Positions 1 through 11,207 are shown, numbered from the stretch's first letter. The stretch: 64,000 bases of DNA from Microbacterium luteolum (GCF_039533965.1 NZ_BAAAUN010000001.1:248001-312000); one strand, 5' to 3'. The notes: generated by a model not told the origin, from the sequence alone. Translations and numbers: made by a program.

Positions 1-1
1 G

Positions 2-1087
2 TCCCGAGACGCTTCCACCGACGAGATCAAGAAGGCGTATCGGCGCCTGGCGCGGCAGCTGCACCCGGATGTGAACCCGGGCGACGAGGCCGCAGAGAAG
101 TTCAAGCTCGTCACGCACGCGTACGACGTGCTCAGCGACGACGACTCGCGCCGTCGCTACGACATGGGCGGGGGCGACGGCGCAGCCGGCAACTTCGGCG
201 GCTTCGGCGGTTTCGGGGACATCTTCGAGACGTTCTTCGGCGCGGCACAGGGTGCCGGCCGCGGCGGACGACCGCGTTCTCGTCGCGAACGGGGTCAGGA
301 CGCCCTCGTGCGCGTGACGCTCGACCTCGGCGACGTCGTCTTCGGTGCGCACCGCGACATCGAGGTCGACACGGCAGTGCTGTGCGAGACCTGTCAGGGG
401 TCGTGCTGCCAGGAGGGCACCTCGCCCGTGACCTGCGACATCTGCGGCGGTTCGGGACACGTGCAGCGTCAGGTGCGCAGCCTTCTCGGCAACGTCGTCA
501 CCTCTCAGCCGTGCGGTACCTGCGAGGGCTACGGCACCACGATCCCGTTCCCGTGCGGCACCTGCGGCGGCCAGGGGCGCGTGCGCTCGCGCCGCACCGT
601 GTCGCTGGACATCCCGGCGGGTGTGGAGACCGGACTCCGTCTGCAGCTCCCCGGCTCGGGCGAGGTCGGCAAGGCCGGCGGCCCCAACGGAGACCTGTAC
701 GTCGAGGTGTCCGTGAACGCGCACCAGGCCTTCAGCCGCGAGGGCGATGACCTGCTCGCGACCCTCGAGGTGTCGATGTCGGATGCGATCCTCGGCACGG
801 AGACCTCGATCCAGGGACTGGACGGCGAGGTCGACCTCGAGATCCGTCCCGGCGTGCAGTCCGGTGACGTGCTGACGATCAAGGGTCGGGGCATCACCCC
901 GCTCCGCGGTTCGCAGCGCGGAGACCTCCGTGTCGGCGTGCAGGTCGTGACGCCGACCAAGCTCGACTCCGCGCAGCGCGCCCTGATCGAGGACTTCGCG
1001 AAGAAGGCCAAGGCCCCCGGCCCGCAGCTCGCCCAGTTCCAGCAGGGACTCTTCTCCAAGCTCCGCGACCGGTTCCGCGGGCACTGA
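2..1087 (+). CDS. dnaJ: Chaperone protein DnaJ (5' end outside window)
   Basis: Hsp40 co-chaperone that presents unfolded clients to DnaK and stimulates its ATPase. The reading frame is open to the first base, so the start codon lies upstream. The J-domain HPD motif falls at bases 62-70, followed by a Gly/Phe-rich linker and four zinc-finger repeats ([32 protein letters not shown]), then the C-terminal client-binding domains. In the first repeat the usual final Gly is Cys. Actinobacteria often carry two dnaJ genes; the copy next to rsmE and phoH is the one normally following hrcA, which would lie just upstream. rsmE starts two bases after the stop. Confidence 0.96.
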   Translation, partial: SRDASTDEIKKAYRRLARQLHPDVNPGDEAAEKFKLVTHAYDVLSDDDSRRRYDMGGGDGAAGNFGGFGGFGDIFETFFGAAQGAGRGGRPRSRRERGQDALVRVTLDLGDVVFGAHRDIEVDTAVLCETCQGSCCQEGTSPVTCDICGGSGHVQRQVRSLLGNVVTSQPCGTCEGYGTTIPFPCGTCGGQGRVRSRRTVSLDIPAGVETGLRLQLPGSGEVGKAGGPNGDLYVEVSVNAHQAFSREGDDLLATLEVSMSDAILGTETSIQGLDGEVDLEIRPGVQSGDVLTIKGRGITPLRGSQRGDLRVGVQVVTPTKLDSAQRALIEDFAKKAKAPGPQLAQFQQGLFSKLRDRFRGH

Positions 1088-1089
1088 TC

Positions 1090-1818
1090 GTGGCGCTGCA
1101 CTTCCTCGTCGAGTCGTCGACCGACGCCCGTGTCGGAGACGTCGTGTCGCTGACCGGCGCCGAGGCGAAGCACGCGGCCGTGGTGCGCCGGCTCCGCGTC
1201 GGCGAGGCCGTCACGGTCGGCGACGGTGCCGGTGTGTGGCTCGCCGGTGTCGCGGAAGAGGTGTCGCCGTCGCTCGTCGACGTGCGCATCGAGGAGAGGA
1301 TCGAGCATCCGGCACCCTCGCCGCGGATCGTCCTCGTGCAGGCCCTCGCGAAGGGCGATCGCGACGAGCTCGCCGTGCAGGCCGCCTGCGAGCTCGGCGT
1401 CGACGAGGTCCTGCCGTGGCAGGCCGGCCGCAGCGTGTCGCGCTGGGAAGGCCCCAAGGCCGCGAAGGGGCGGGAGCGCTGGGCGACCATCGTGCGGGAA
1501 GCGGCGAAACAGGCGCACCGCGCCTGGGTCCCCGAGGTCGCCGCACCGGTGACCACGAAGCAGCTCGCCGCGCGGGCGAGCACCGACCGCGTGCTGCTGC
1601 TCGATCCGACGGCATCGGTCCGGCTCTCGGCGATTCAACCGGACGGGCGCGACCTGGTACTGGTGGTCGGTCCCGAGGGCGGGATCTCCGACGAGGAGCT
1701 CGCCCTGCTGACGGATGCCGGTGCAGAGCGCGTGCTCCTCGGCGACACGGTGCTGCGCACCTCGACGGCGGGTCCTGCGGCGATCGCCCTCCTGTCGGTC
1801 GCGCTCGGGCGCTGGTGA
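1090..1818 (+). CDS. rsmE: 16S rRNA (uracil-1498-N3)-methyltransferase
   Basis: SPOUT-class methyltransferase of 242 residues that methylates N3 of U1498 in 16S rRNA using SAM. The N-terminal PUA-like part (about residues 1-70) has GAEAKHAAVVRRLRVGE, and the C-terminal knot contains LVVGPEGGISDEEL and the LGDTVLRTSTAG motif, which form the SAM-binding trefoil. It starts with GTG two bases after the dnaJ stop, so it is probably co-transcribed. Length and motifs are typical of the family. Confidence 0.95.
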   Translation: MALHFLVESSTDARVGDVVSLTGAEAKHAAVVRRLRVGEAVTVGDGAGVWLAGVAEEVSPSLVDVRIEERIEHPAPSPRIVLVQALAKGDRDELAVQAACELGVDEVLPWQAGRSVSRWEGPKAAKGRERWATIVREAAKQAHRAWVPEVAAPVTTKQLAARASTDRVLLLDPTASVRLSAIQPDGRDLVLVVGPEGGISDEELALLTDAGAERVLLGDTVLRTSTAGPAAIALLSVALGRW

Positions 1819-1853
1819 GCCGGGACCCACGGACCGCGGTCCGTGACGGTCAG

Positions 1854-1859
1854 TAGACT
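1854..1859 (+). promoter_or_regulatory. -10 element TAGACT for leaderless HIT gene
   Basis: TAGACT matches the actinobacterial TANNNT -10 consensus and ends 7 bases before the ATG at 1867, so the transcript would begin at or next to the start codon. No convincing -35 is visible. This supports the ATG at 1867 over an in-frame GTG at 1843. Confidence 0.6.
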
Positions 1860-1866
1860 TGACACC

Positions 1867-2217
1867 ATGACGGAACCCTCGATCTTCACGCGCATTCTGA
1901 ACGGGGAGATCCCTGCGGAGATCCTCGGTGAGACCGATCGCGTCTTCGCGCTGCGCGACATCGCGCCCCAGGCGCCCGTGCATCTTCTCGTGGTGCCGAA
2001 GTCGGCGGAGTACCGCGACGTCGCCGAGCTCGCGGCCGGAGATCCGGCTCTGCTCGCCGAGATGATCGCCTTCGCGAAGGAACTCGCGGCGACGCACACG
2101 GACGACGGCGATTTCCGCCTCGTCTTCAACACCGGCGCGAACGCCGGTCAGACGGTTTTCCACGTCCACGCACATGTGCTGGCCGGCGGACTGACGGAGA
2201 AGAGTGTCGGTGCCTGA
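1867..2217 (+). CDS. HIT family protein (histidine triad nucleotide-binding)
   Basis: Small (116 residue) HIT hydrolase/transferase acting on nucleoside phosphoramidates or dinucleotides. The histidine triad HVHAHVLAG near residues 99-107 is the catalytic signature, and FTRILNGEIPAEI at the N terminus is typical of Hint-like proteins. A TAGACT -10 seven bases upstream of ATG 1867 argues for a leaderless start. The 3' end overlaps the phoH start. It sits in the conserved rsmE-HIT-phoH-ybeY order; the physiological substrate cannot be told from sequence. Confidence 0.93.
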   Translation: MTEPSIFTRILNGEIPAEILGETDRVFALRDIAPQAPVHLLVVPKSAEYRDVAELAAGDPALLAEMIAFAKELAATHTDDGDFRLVFNTGANAGQTVFHVHAHVLAGGLTEKSVGA

Positions 2218-3322
2218 CAACCACGAACCGCAGGAACGCAGCCTCGGCGGCGTCCCGCCCGAGTCGGTCGAGAAGATCTACGCCGACGGCGTCGCGATGG
2301 TGCAGCTGCTCGGTCCGCAGGACCGGTTACTGCGCATGCTCGAGAAGGAGCACCGTGATGTGCAGGTCCTCGTGCGAGGCAACGAGATCACCCTGAGCGG
2401 CTCGCGGGAGGCCGTCGCCGGAGCCAAGAGCCTGGTCGACGAGCTGCTCGCGATGACCAGGGCGGGTCACGACCTGGCTCCGAGCGATGTCTCGAACTCG
2501 GCTCGGATGCTGAGGCAGGAGGGCGGTCCGCGTCCCAGCGAGGTGCTCGGCGAGGCGATCCTCACGACGCGGGGCAAGGTCATCCGGCCGAAGACGCTCG
2601 GGCAGAAGGAGTACGTCGACGCGATCGAGGAGAACACGATCGTGTTCGGCATCGGTCCCGCCGGAACGGGCAAGACCTATCTCGCGATGGCGAAGGCCGT
2701 CCAGGCGCTGCAGCGCAAGGAGGTCACCCGCATCATCCTGACCCGTCCTGCAGTTGAGGCGGGGGAGCGGCTCGGGTTCCTCCCCGGCACGCTCACGGAC
2801 AAGATCGATCCGTACCTGCGACCGCTGTACGACGCGCTCAACGAGATGATGGACCCCGAGATCGTGCCGCGGCTGATGGCCACCGGAACCATCGAGGTCG
2901 CGCCGCTGGCATACATGCGCGGTCGCACCCTGAACGACTCGTTCGTGGTGCTCGACGAGGCGCAGAACACCACGCCGGAGCAGATGAAGATGTTCCTCAC
3001 CCGCCTGGGCTTCGGCACGCGGATGGTCGTCACCGGCGACATCACCCAGGTCGACCTCCCGCAGGGCTCCTCGGGACTCCGACTCGTCACGCGCGTGCTC
3101 GACGGCATCGACGACATCCACTTCTCGCGGCTCACGAGCGCCGACGTGGTGCGTCACTCCCTCGTCGGTCGCATCGTCGACGCTTACAGCGAATACGACG
3201 AGAAGCGCACGGCGCAGCGATTCGAACGCGAGCAGGCGGCGGAGTTCGCCAATCGCGCCGAGCGCCGAGGGGCGCAGCGCCCAGGACCCCGTGACCGGAT
3301 GCCGAAACGAGGCCTCTCCTGA
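2204..3322 (+). CDS. phoH: PhoH family ATPase
   Basis: PhoH-like P-loop NTPase, 372 residues, thought to act in RNA metabolism together with YbeY. Walker A is [11 protein letters not shown] (about residues 150-160) and Walker B is FVVLDEAQN, followed by [16 protein letters not shown] typical of PhoH. The N-terminal 100 residues form a KH-like nucleic-acid-binding segment. Two in-frame GTG starts exist, 2204 and 2210. The upstream GGAGA at 2196-2200 is better spaced for 2210, which would shorten the protein by two residues. It overlaps the end of the HIT gene and is followed 16 bases later by ybeY. Confidence 0.93.
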   Translation: MSVPDNHEPQERSLGGVPPESVEKIYADGVAMVQLLGPQDRLLRMLEKEHRDVQVLVRGNEITLSGSREAVAGAKSLVDELLAMTRAGHDLAPSDVSNSARMLRQEGGPRPSEVLGEAILTTRGKVIRPKTLGQKEYVDAIEENTIVFGIGPAGTGKTYLAMAKAVQALQRKEVTRIILTRPAVEAGERLGFLPGTLTDKIDPYLRPLYDALNEMMDPEIVPRLMATGTIEVAPLAYMRGRTLNDSFVVLDEAQNTTPEQMKMFLTRLGFGTRMVVTGDITQVDLPQGSSGLRLVTRVLDGIDDIHFSRLTSADVVRHSLVGRIVDAYSEYDEKRTAQRFEREQAAEFANRAERRGAQRPGPRDRMPKRGLS

Positions 3323-3338
3323 TGAAACGAGCACAGTC

Positions 3339-3797
3339 ATGATCGAGATCAACAACGAGTCGGCGATCGACGTCGACGAGACCGTGCTCCAGCGGCTGAC
3401 CGACTTCAACCTCGCACAGCTGCATGTCAGCCCCGACGCCGAGGTGGCCATCGTGCTCGTCGACGAGGGTGCCATGGAGGCGCTCCATGTGCAGTGGATG
3501 GACGAGCCGGGTCCGACCGACGTGCTGAGCTTCCCGATGGACGAGCTGCGTCCAGGGACCGAAGATCGTCCGACCGCTCCGGGGCTGCTCGGCGACATCG
3601 TGCTGTGCCCGCAGGTCGCGGAGACCCAGGCGCAGGCGGCCGGTCACACACTGATGGACGAGCTCATCCTGCTCACCACCCACGGCCTGCTCCACCTCCT
3701 GGGCTTCGACCACGCCGAGCCCGACGAGGAGCGTGAGATGTTCGGACTGCAGAAGGAGCTCATCCAAGGCTTCGCCGCGGCCGAACGCCGCCGATGA
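3339..3797 (+). CDS. ybeY: Endoribonuclease YbeY (rRNA maturation factor)
   Basis: Zinc-dependent RNase of 152 residues needed for 16S rRNA 3'-end maturation and ribosome quality control. The metal site [11 protein letters not shown] (H-x3-H-x5-H) lies near residues 111-121. The ATG at 3339 is chosen because the MIEINNES beginning matches the family; an upstream in-frame ATG at 3291 would lie inside phoH. The stop overlaps the next gene's start as ATGA. Neighbours phoH and era are the classic partners. Confidence 0.95.
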   Translation: MIEINNESAIDVDETVLQRLTDFNLAQLHVSPDAEVAIVLVDEGAMEALHVQWMDEPGPTDVLSFPMDELRPGTEDRPTAPGLLGDIVLCPQVAETQAQAAGHTLMDELILLTTHGLLHLLGFDHAEPDEEREMFGLQKELIQGFAAAERRR

Positions 3798-5089
3798 CAG
3801 CGACCCTCCTGCTCATCGCCGCCGTGCTCCTGGTGGCTTTCGGTGGTCTGATGGCCGCGATCGATGCCGCCTACGGTGTCGCCTCGCGCGCGAACCTCGC
3901 CGACATGGCGACCGAAGGACGGCGGGCGAAGGCCCTCGGCCGCATCGCCGCCGACCTCGATGCGCACGTCAACGCGGTCGCGTTCATCCGCGTCCTGGCG
4001 GAGGTCACGGCTGCGGTGCTCGTGACCGTGGCATTCACGATCCTGATCGAGAACAACTGGTGGGCGATGCTCGCCGCCGCGCTGCTGATGACTGCGATCA
4101 CGTTCGTCCTCGTCGGCGCCAGCCCGCGGTCGTTCGGCCGCCAGCACGCTGAGGGCATGATCCGCGGTACCGCGTCGATCGTGCGCGGGCTGCGCATCTT
4201 CCTCGGCCCTCTCGCTCAGGCGCTCGTCGTGCTCGGCAACAGGGTCACCCCGGGCACCGGGCGCAGCTCCTTCACGAGCGAGGACCAGCTGCTCAGCATG
4301 GTCGACGAGGCGGCCTCGAACGACCTCATCGAAGAGGACGACCGGGACCTCATCCACTCGGTGTTCGACTTCACCGACCAGTTCGTCCGTGCGGTGATGG
4401 TTCCGCGCACCGAGATGGTGACCGTCGACGCCACCGCGACCACTGACGAGGCCATGTCCCTGTTCTTGAACCGCGGCGTGTCGCGCATGCCGGTGGTGGA
4501 CGACGACGCCGACGACGTCGTCGGGGTGCTCTACCTGAAGGATCTGGTGCAGTTCGCCTACCGCGACGACAGCGCCTGGCGCGCGGCATCCATCCGCCCC
4601 ATCGCCCGCCCTGCCACGTTCGTGCCCGAGTCGATGCGCGCCGAGACGCTCCTGCAGCAGATGAAGCGCGACGCGGTGCACGTGTGCCTGGTGATCGACG
4701 AGCACGGCGGCATCTCCGGGCTCGTGACACTCGAGGACCTCATCGAGGAGCTCGTCGGAGAGATCTCCGACGAGTACGATCAGGTATCCGCGGAGTTCGT
4801 CGATCTCGGTGATGGCCGGTACCGCGTGAGCGCTCGGCTCTCGCTCGAGGACGTGGGCGATCTCTTCGGCCTCGAACTCGAGGACGAGGACGTCGACTCG
4901 ATCGGCGGTCTGCTCGGAAAGGCCCTGGGCCAGGTGCCGCAGCCCGGCGCGACCGCGACGGTCTCGGGGCTCGCGCTGACCGGCGGAGCATCGCGCGGCC
5001 GCGGTCGAGGAATCGCCACGGTCTTCGTGGAACGCACGGCAACGGAGCCCGACGCTTCGCAGGACGAGGGAGAACGACACGATGACTGA
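3794..5089 (+). CDS. HlyC/CorC family CBS-domain membrane protein
   Basis: 431-residue membrane protein of the CNNM/CorC (hemolysin-C-like) family, proposed to take part in magnesium or cobalt efflux. It has an N-terminal hydrophobic DUF21-like region (about residues 1-140, three to four membrane segments), a CBS pair ([12 protein letters not shown] near 198-210 through [20 protein letters not shown] near 300), and a C-terminal CorC/HlyC domain with the [10 protein letters not shown] motif. It overlaps ybeY by four bases and era by eight, so it belongs to the same operon. Substrate is inferred from the family only. Confidence 0.9.
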   Translation: MTATLLLIAAVLLVAFGGLMAAIDAAYGVASRANLADMATEGRRAKALGRIAADLDAHVNAVAFIRVLAEVTAAVLVTVAFTILIENNWWAMLAAALLMTAITFVLVGASPRSFGRQHAEGMIRGTASIVRGLRIFLGPLAQALVVLGNRVTPGTGRSSFTSEDQLLSMVDEAASNDLIEEDDRDLIHSVFDFTDQFVRAVMVPRTEMVTVDATATTDEAMSLFLNRGVSRMPVVDDDADDVVGVLYLKDLVQFAYRDDSAWRAASIRPIARPATFVPESMRAETLLQQMKRDAVHVCLVIDEHGGISGLVTLEDLIEELVGEISDEYDQVSAEFVDLGDGRYRVSARLSLEDVGDLFGLELEDEDVDSIGGLLGKALGQVPQPGATATVSGLALTGGASRGRGRGIATVFVERTATEPDASQDEGERHDD

Positions 5090-5978
5090 GAACACCCGAA
5101 GCGGGTTCGTGACCTTCGTCGGCCGGCCGAACGTGGGCAAGTCCACGCTCACGAACGCGCTCGTCGGCGAGAAGATCGCCATCACCAGCGAGAAGCCGCA
5201 GACCACCCGCCGTGCCATCCGCGGCATCGTGAATCGCCCGGAGGGTCAGCTCGTCATCGTGGACACCCCCGGGATCCACAAGCCGCGCACCCTGCTCGGC
5301 GAGCGCCTCAACGACCTCGTCGACCAGGTGCTCGGCGACGTCGACGTGATCGGGTTCTGCGTGCCGGCGACGGAGAAGGTGGGCCCGGGCGATCGGCGCA
5401 TCGCGGCCTCCCTCGACGGCTATGCGCGGGCGAAGAAGATCGCCATCGTCACGAAGACGGATGCCGCCGGCCGAGACGAGATCACCGAGAGGCTCTTGGA
5501 AGTCGATGCCCTCCGCGAGGATTGGGCTGCCGTCATCCCGCTCTCCGCGCTGACGCGGGACCAGCTCGAGGTGCTGGCCGACGAGGTGCTGAGCCTCATG
5601 CCGAAGGGCCCGGCCCTGTATCCCGAGGGCATGACCACGGACGAGTCGCAGGAGGACCGCATCGCCGAGATGATCCGCGAGGCGGCCCTCGACGGCGTGC
5701 GGGACGAGCTCCCGCACTCGATCGCGGTCGTGATCGACGACATCGCGCCCCGGGAAGGCACCGACCTCACCGACGTCCACGCGTCGATCGTCGTCGAGCG
5801 GGACAGCCAGAAGGCCATCATCATCGGGCACAAGGGCAAACGGCTCAGTGATGTGGGAGCTCGTGCGCGCAAGGGCATCGAGGAGCTCCTCGGCACGCGG
5901 GTCTTCCTGGGTCTGCACGTCAAGGTCGCCAAGGAGTGGCAGCGCGACCCGAAGCAGCTCGGCCGGCTCGGATTCTGA
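5082..5978 (+). CDS. era: GTPase Era
   Basis: Essential Ras-like GTPase with a C-terminal KH domain that binds the 3' end of 16S rRNA during 30S assembly. G1 is GRPNVGKST, G2 region includes KPQTTRRAIRGI, G3 is DTPGIHKP, and G4 is TKTD. The KH segment contains the IIIGHKGKRLSDVGARARKG-like core near residues 247-266. Length of 298 residues is normal. It overlaps the CBS gene by eight bases. Confidence 0.97.
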   Translation: MTENTRSGFVTFVGRPNVGKSTLTNALVGEKIAITSEKPQTTRRAIRGIVNRPEGQLVIVDTPGIHKPRTLLGERLNDLVDQVLGDVDVIGFCVPATEKVGPGDRRIAASLDGYARAKKIAIVTKTDAAGRDEITERLLEVDALREDWAAVIPLSALTRDQLEVLADEVLSLMPKGPALYPEGMTTDESQEDRIAEMIREAALDGVRDELPHSIAVVIDDIAPREGTDLTDVHASIVVERDSQKAIIIGHKGKRLSDVGARARKGIEELLGTRVFLGLHVKVAKEWQRDPKQLGRLGF

Positions 5979-5981
5979 GAT

Positions 5982-6554
5982 GTGTTCCGGCACCACGTCG
6001 AGGGCGGCGGGCAGACCGCCGACCCCGCAGGCATGAACGGCCGCAGCCCGGACCCGGAAGCGCTGCGGAACGAGGTCTTCACCCGCGTCTTCGACGATCA
6101 TTGGGCGGCGGTGCGTCACCACATCGAGTGCGTCGTCGATGACGACGCCGAGGTGACCGAGATCGTCTCGGAGGTGTTCCTCCTCGCCTGGTCACGGCTG
6201 AAGCCTGCTCGACCGATGGGTCGGGTCTGGCTGCTGCGTGCGGCGGAGCGTCGCCTGCGCGCGCGTTCCGGGCGTGCGTTGACGCTGCTCACCGCGCTCG
6301 ATGCGGTGCACGCGGGAGTCACCGGCGATCCCGCGCCTCCCGGACGAGTGGGGCAGGCCGAGGTCGTGCGGGCGGTGGGGGTCCTCACCGCCAGGGAACG
6401 GCGTATCATCATGCTCACGTACTGGGACGGACTCGCGGAGGGGGAGATCGCGGAGCTGTTGCGCGCTTCTGAGTCCAGGGTGCGGAGAACGCTTCGCCGT
6501 GCGCAGGATCGTCTGCGCACGGAGCTCGGCCTGGAGGGGGGGGACATCCGGTGA
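5982..6554 (+). CDS. ECF-type RNA polymerase sigma factor
   Basis: 190-residue sigma-70 family protein. Residues about 30-75 (FDDHWAAVRHHIECVV to FLLAWSRL) resemble sigma region 2, and residues about 130-180 (LTARERRIIMLTYWDGLAEG, then SRVRRTLRRAQDRL) form region 4 with its helix-turn-helix. It starts with GTG four bases after era, with no strong ribosome-binding site; an internal ATG at 6033 is an alternative. It overlaps the following membrane-protein gene, so the pair is co-expressed and the partner is the likely antagonist or effector. What signal it answers is unknown. Confidence 0.85.
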   Translation: MFRHHVEGGGQTADPAGMNGRSPDPEALRNEVFTRVFDDHWAAVRHHIECVVDDDAEVTEIVSEVFLLAWSRLKPARPMGRVWLLRAAERRLRARSGRALTLLTALDAVHAGVTGDPAPPGRVGQAEVVRAVGVLTARERRIIMLTYWDGLAEGEIAELLRASESRVRRTLRRAQDRLRTELGLEGGDIR

Positions 6555-7537
6555 TGATTGACGACACGGTTCTCGACAGGGCCTTGAGTGACGCGGATCC
6601 CGGACGCACCCCGCGCGACGCCGTTCCCGACGCGAACGCCATCGCGACCCGCGATCGGATCCTCCGATCGACGGCGGCCCCGAAGAAACGTCGTCGTGTG
6701 CGCGTTCTGGGCTGGGCGACCGGGCTCGTCGCGGTCGCGACCGCCGCGGTCGTCGCCTTCGCGCTGGTCACGCCCCAGGTCGCCGCTGTCGCGGGCACGC
6801 CGGCGCCCCTGGACTTCGAGGGCGAGGCCACGGTGGCCGACGTCGTCGAGCAGGCGCATACCGCTCTCGCCGCGTCGGCCGGTCCTTCCGCGGCGGAGCG
6901 AACGGTTCGGACAGCGTCATGGGGTTTCGCGGTCGACGTCGGCAAGAAGGAGTCGAAGGTCGTGCCGAAGCTCTCGACGCTGACGTGGGAGCCCGACGGC
7001 TCCGGGCGGATGACGATCATCGCAGGCGTCCCCTACGATCCCGCGGATGCCGTGGCCAACAGTGCCGCCGAGGTCACGAGCAGCGGCGAGGTCATCACGG
7101 ACCTCATCATGGAACCCGGCGACTTCACGACGCCCTGGACGACCGTGCCGGCCGACGACGGTGAGGACATGGTCGCGATGCTCCGCGCTTTCGGCATGCC
7201 GGACGATCCCACAGCGTTCGATGTCGAGAGCGCGTTCACGTCGGTTCTCCAGCAGTGGACTCTGACGAACGCGCAGCACGCCGAGCTTCTCTCGCTCCTG
7301 GAGGAGGCCGGCGACGGTGTCGCACTCGGCACCTCCACGGATCGTCTCGGTCGGCCGGTGGCGGGCATCCGCGTGCAGTCCCCGGACGGGGCAGCGAGCG
7401 ACCTCATCCTGATCTCGCGCGAGACGGGCCGGATCGTCGGTGTCGAACGCACCGTGCTGATCGCGGACGAGATCTTCGACGCGGGAGCGATCATCTCCTA
7501 CGAGATGTGGGATGTCCCGGAAGGAACCATCGAATGA
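6554..7537 (+). CDS. Membrane-anchored protein paired with sigma factor (CU044_5270-like)
   Basis: 327-residue protein with a charged cytoplasmic N terminus of about 48 residues (ending PKKRRRVRVLG), one transmembrane segment (WATGLVAVATAAVVAFALV), and a large extracytoplasmic domain. It resembles actinobacterial proteins encoded beside sigma factors (CU044_5270-like); this is a resemblance by architecture, not a confirmed match. There is no HxxxCxxC zinc anti-sigma motif, so if it restrains the sigma factor it does so in a non-ZAS way. ATG 6554 is preceded by a GGAGGGGGGG tract near 6534-6543; a GTG at 6551 is an alternative. It overlaps the next gene as ATGA. Confidence 0.7.
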   Translation: MIDDTVLDRALSDADPGRTPRDAVPDANAIATRDRILRSTAAPKKRRRVRVLGWATGLVAVATAAVVAFALVTPQVAAVAGTPAPLDFEGEATVADVVEQAHTALAASAGPSAAERTVRTASWGFAVDVGKKESKVVPKLSTLTWEPDGSGRMTIIAGVPYDPADAVANSAAEVTSSGEVITDLIMEPGDFTTPWTTVPADDGEDMVAMLRAFGMPDDPTAFDVESAFTSVLQQWTLTNAQHAELLSLLEEAGDGVALGTSTDRLGRPVAGIRVQSPDGAASDLILISRETGRIVGVERTVLIADEIFDAGAIISYEMWDVPEGTIE

Positions 7538-8490
7538 AGCGTGTGACCATGGCACTGCAGTGGATCGCACGGACCCCGGGCGCACCGGAGACCTGGGACT
7601 TCGTCGAGTACGAGCCGCCTGCGCCGGCCGAGGGTGAGGTCACGATCCGCGTGCGGGCCGCCGGCGTGAATCCGGCCGATGCGAAGCATGTCGCAGGCCC
7701 GCGGGCAGGGGTCGAGTTCCCGGCGGCGATCGGATACGAGGTATCCGGGGAACTCACCGCGATCGGCCCGAACACCGCGATCGGATCGGGCGCCGCATCC
7801 GTGGGCGACGAGGTCGTCGCCTTCCGCGTGCGCGGCGGATACTCGACTCAACTCACGGTGCCCGCCGAGAAGGTGTTCGCGAAGCCGACGACACTCACCC
7901 ACGCCGAGGCCTCCAACCTCCTTCTCGTCGGCACGACCGCGGCCGAGATGCTCGCGGTCACCGGCGCAGCGCCGGGAGAGACGATCCTGCTGCACGGCGC
8001 TTCGGGGGCTGTCGGTGTGAGCGTGCTGCAGCAGGCGCGGCTGCGCGGTATCCGAGTGATCGGGACGGCGGGGGAGAACCGCTTCGACGAGGTGCACAGA
8101 TTCGGAGGGGTGCCCGTGCGCTACGGCGACGGCCTCGCCGATCGGGTGCGCGACGCAGCCGGCGGGCCGATCGCTGCGGCGCTCGATGCCGTCGGCACGG
8201 ATGAGGCCGTGGACGTCTCGCTCGATCTCGTCGCGGATCGCCGGCGCATCGTCACGATCGCCGCGTTCGGCCGCGCCGGGGCCGACGGCATCCTGGCCAT
8301 CGCCGGGTCGATGCCGGCCAGTACGCGGTTCCGCGACGAGGTCCGCGCGGAACTGATCGCTCTGGCGCAGAACGGCGACCTGGTCGTGCCCGTGGCGCGA
8401 ACATTCGCGCTGGACCAGGCACCCGAGGCGCATCGCCTCCTCGCGACCGGCCACCCCGGCGGCAAGCTCGCGTTGATCCCAGACGCCTGA
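7534..8490 (+). CDS. NADP-dependent quinone-oxidoreductase-like MDR protein
   Basis: 318-residue medium-chain reductase of the zinc-free quinone oxidoreductase type. The N-terminal GroES-like half contains RAAGVNPADAKHVAG and GYEVSGELTAIG. The Rossmann half has HGASGAVGVSVLQQA, the NADPH-binding AxxGxxG-type motif. The zinc ligands of alcohol dehydrogenases are missing. The start ATG at 7534 overlaps the previous stop (ATGA), implying co-transcription with the sigma/membrane pair. The natural substrate is unknown. It ends 22 bases before a convergent lipoprotein gene. Confidence 0.88.
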   Translation: MKRVTMALQWIARTPGAPETWDFVEYEPPAPAEGEVTIRVRAAGVNPADAKHVAGPRAGVEFPAAIGYEVSGELTAIGPNTAIGSGAASVGDEVVAFRVRGGYSTQLTVPAEKVFAKPTTLTHAEASNLLLVGTTAAEMLAVTGAAPGETILLHGASGAVGVSVLQQARLRGIRVIGTAGENRFDEVHRFGGVPVRYGDGLADRVRDAAGGPIAAALDAVGTDEAVDVSLDLVADRRRIVTIAAFGRAGADGILAIAGSMPASTRFRDEVRAELIALAQNGDLVVPVARTFALDQAPEAHRLLATGHPGGKLALIPDA

Positions 8491-8512
8491 GGCCTCTATT
8501 CGGGTTTACCGG

Positions 8513-9160
8513 TCAGTCGATCTCGCGGAGCGACGAGGTCACGATCACCACGTCGTCGCCGAACTCGGCATCGGCAGCATCCTGGATCGTGCCGTCGTCC
8601 CACACGACCTGCAGCCAGACGTATCCGCGGTCGGGGCCCACGGTGAGGGCGTCCTGTCCGAGGCGTGCGGAGATGTCGTCTTGGATCCGGGTGAGCTCGG
8701 CATCGTCGGTCGCGCCCTCCACACCGCCGGTCGGATCCTCCGGAGCCACCGGGTCGAACAGGGCCAGCATGATCGGCGGATCGGTGTTCGTCAGACGCTC
8801 CCCGTCATAGGTGCCGTAGACCGCATAGGCACCCCAGGTCGTCTCACCGCTGGTCTCGCTGCCGTCCACGCCGTCCCACGTCCAGTCATCGAGCGGGACG
8901 CCGGTGCACTGCGGCGGGTACGATTCCATGATCGCGCCCAGGCACAGCTGCATGTCGCCCGCGACATCCAGGACGGTGCCGACGCCGATCACGCGGCCCT
9001 CCGGCAGGCCGGGCGTGGCGTTCTCGAGGCGCTTGTCCGACGGGATCGCGGTGTTCGTCGGCGCGGGGGAGTCGCCGGCCCCGCCTGCGCAGGCGCTGAG
9101 GGCGAACACCCCGAGGACGGATGCCGCGGCGAGAGCGAGGCGACGGTGCGATGTGCTCAT
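8513..9160 (-). CDS. Putative secreted lipoprotein
   Basis: 215-residue exported protein of unknown function. The N terminus has an Arg-containing n-region, a hydrophobic stretch (LALAAASVLGVFALSAC) and a lipobox LSAC, so Cys24 should be lipidated and the protein anchored outside the membrane. The mature part begins with a Ser/Pro/Thr-rich linker and is acidic, with two further cysteines (MQLCLG and PQCTG) that could form a disulfide. I recognise no catalytic motif. It is transcribed divergently from the leuA leader. Confidence 0.75.
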   Translation of the reverse strand: MSTSHRRLALAAASVLGVFALSACAGGAGDSPAPTNTAIPSDKRLENATPGLPEGRVIGVGTVLDVAGDMQLCLGAIMESYPPQCTGVPLDDWTWDGVDGSETSGETTWGAYAVYGTYDGERLTNTDPPIMLALFDPVAPEDPTGGVEGATDDAELTRIQDDISARLGQDALTVGPDRGYVWLQVVWDDGTIQDAADAEFGDDVVIVTSSLREID

Positions 9161-9225
9161 ACTCCTCAGTGTCGCTTGCGCATCGATCGTCTCACGACCG
9201 TCGAACGGGACAGGAGCTTCCCTGC

Positions 9226-9231
9226 TACCAT
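9226..9231 (+). promoter_or_regulatory. -10 element TACCAT of leuA leader transcript
   Basis: TACCAT fits TANNNT and ends six bases before the ATG of the leucine leader peptide at 9238, so transcription would begin at that ATG. No clear -35 hexamer is visible at 17-18 bases upstream. Confidence 0.55.
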
Positions 9232-9237
9232 TGCCGC

Positions 9238-9268
9238 ATGCCTTTCGGCGGTCTGCTTCTTCTTAGCT

Positions 9269-9285
<17 letters not shown>
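9238..9285 (+). CDS. leuA leader peptide (MPFGGLLLLSCRDES)
   Basis: A 15-codon open frame encoding four consecutive leucines (CTG CTT CTT CTT) and ending in TAA within the loop of the following RNA structure. Such a leader upstream of leuA is the hallmark of the actinobacterial LEU element. The three CTT codons stand out because leucine in this GC-rich window is almost always CTC or CTG. The -10 TACCAT at 9226-9231 would make the ATG the first base of the mRNA. Too short for standard gene finders. Confidence 0.8.
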
Positions 9286-11109
<1,824 letters not shown>

Positions 11110-11118
11110 CCCCGTCGC

Positions 11119-11134
11119 CCACGGGTGCCCGTGG
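11119..11134 (+). terminator. Hairpin after leuA
   Basis: CCACGGG-TG-CCCGTGG is a perfect 7-bp inverted repeat ten bases after the leuA stop. It lacks a T-run, so its role in termination is tentative; its last base touches the first copy of the larger palindromic repeat. Confidence 0.4.
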
Positions 11135-11184
11135 TTGGCACCTCTTGCCGGAATGCACCTCCGATTCCGTCGAGAGGTGCCAAC
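11134..11184. repeat. Palindromic intergenic repeat, copy 1
   Basis: A 51-base hairpin unit with perfect 12-bp arms, GTTGGCACCTCT (11134-11145) and AGAGGTGCCAAC (11173-11184). An inner 6-bp stem, CGGAAT (11149-11154) with ATTCCG (11164-11169), has a 9-base loop. It lies between convergent genes and could act as a bidirectional terminator or be a REP-like mobile repeat. Confidence 0.7.
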
Positions 11185-11207
11185 TGCGAGTCCCGTCCCA
11201 CCGCGAG

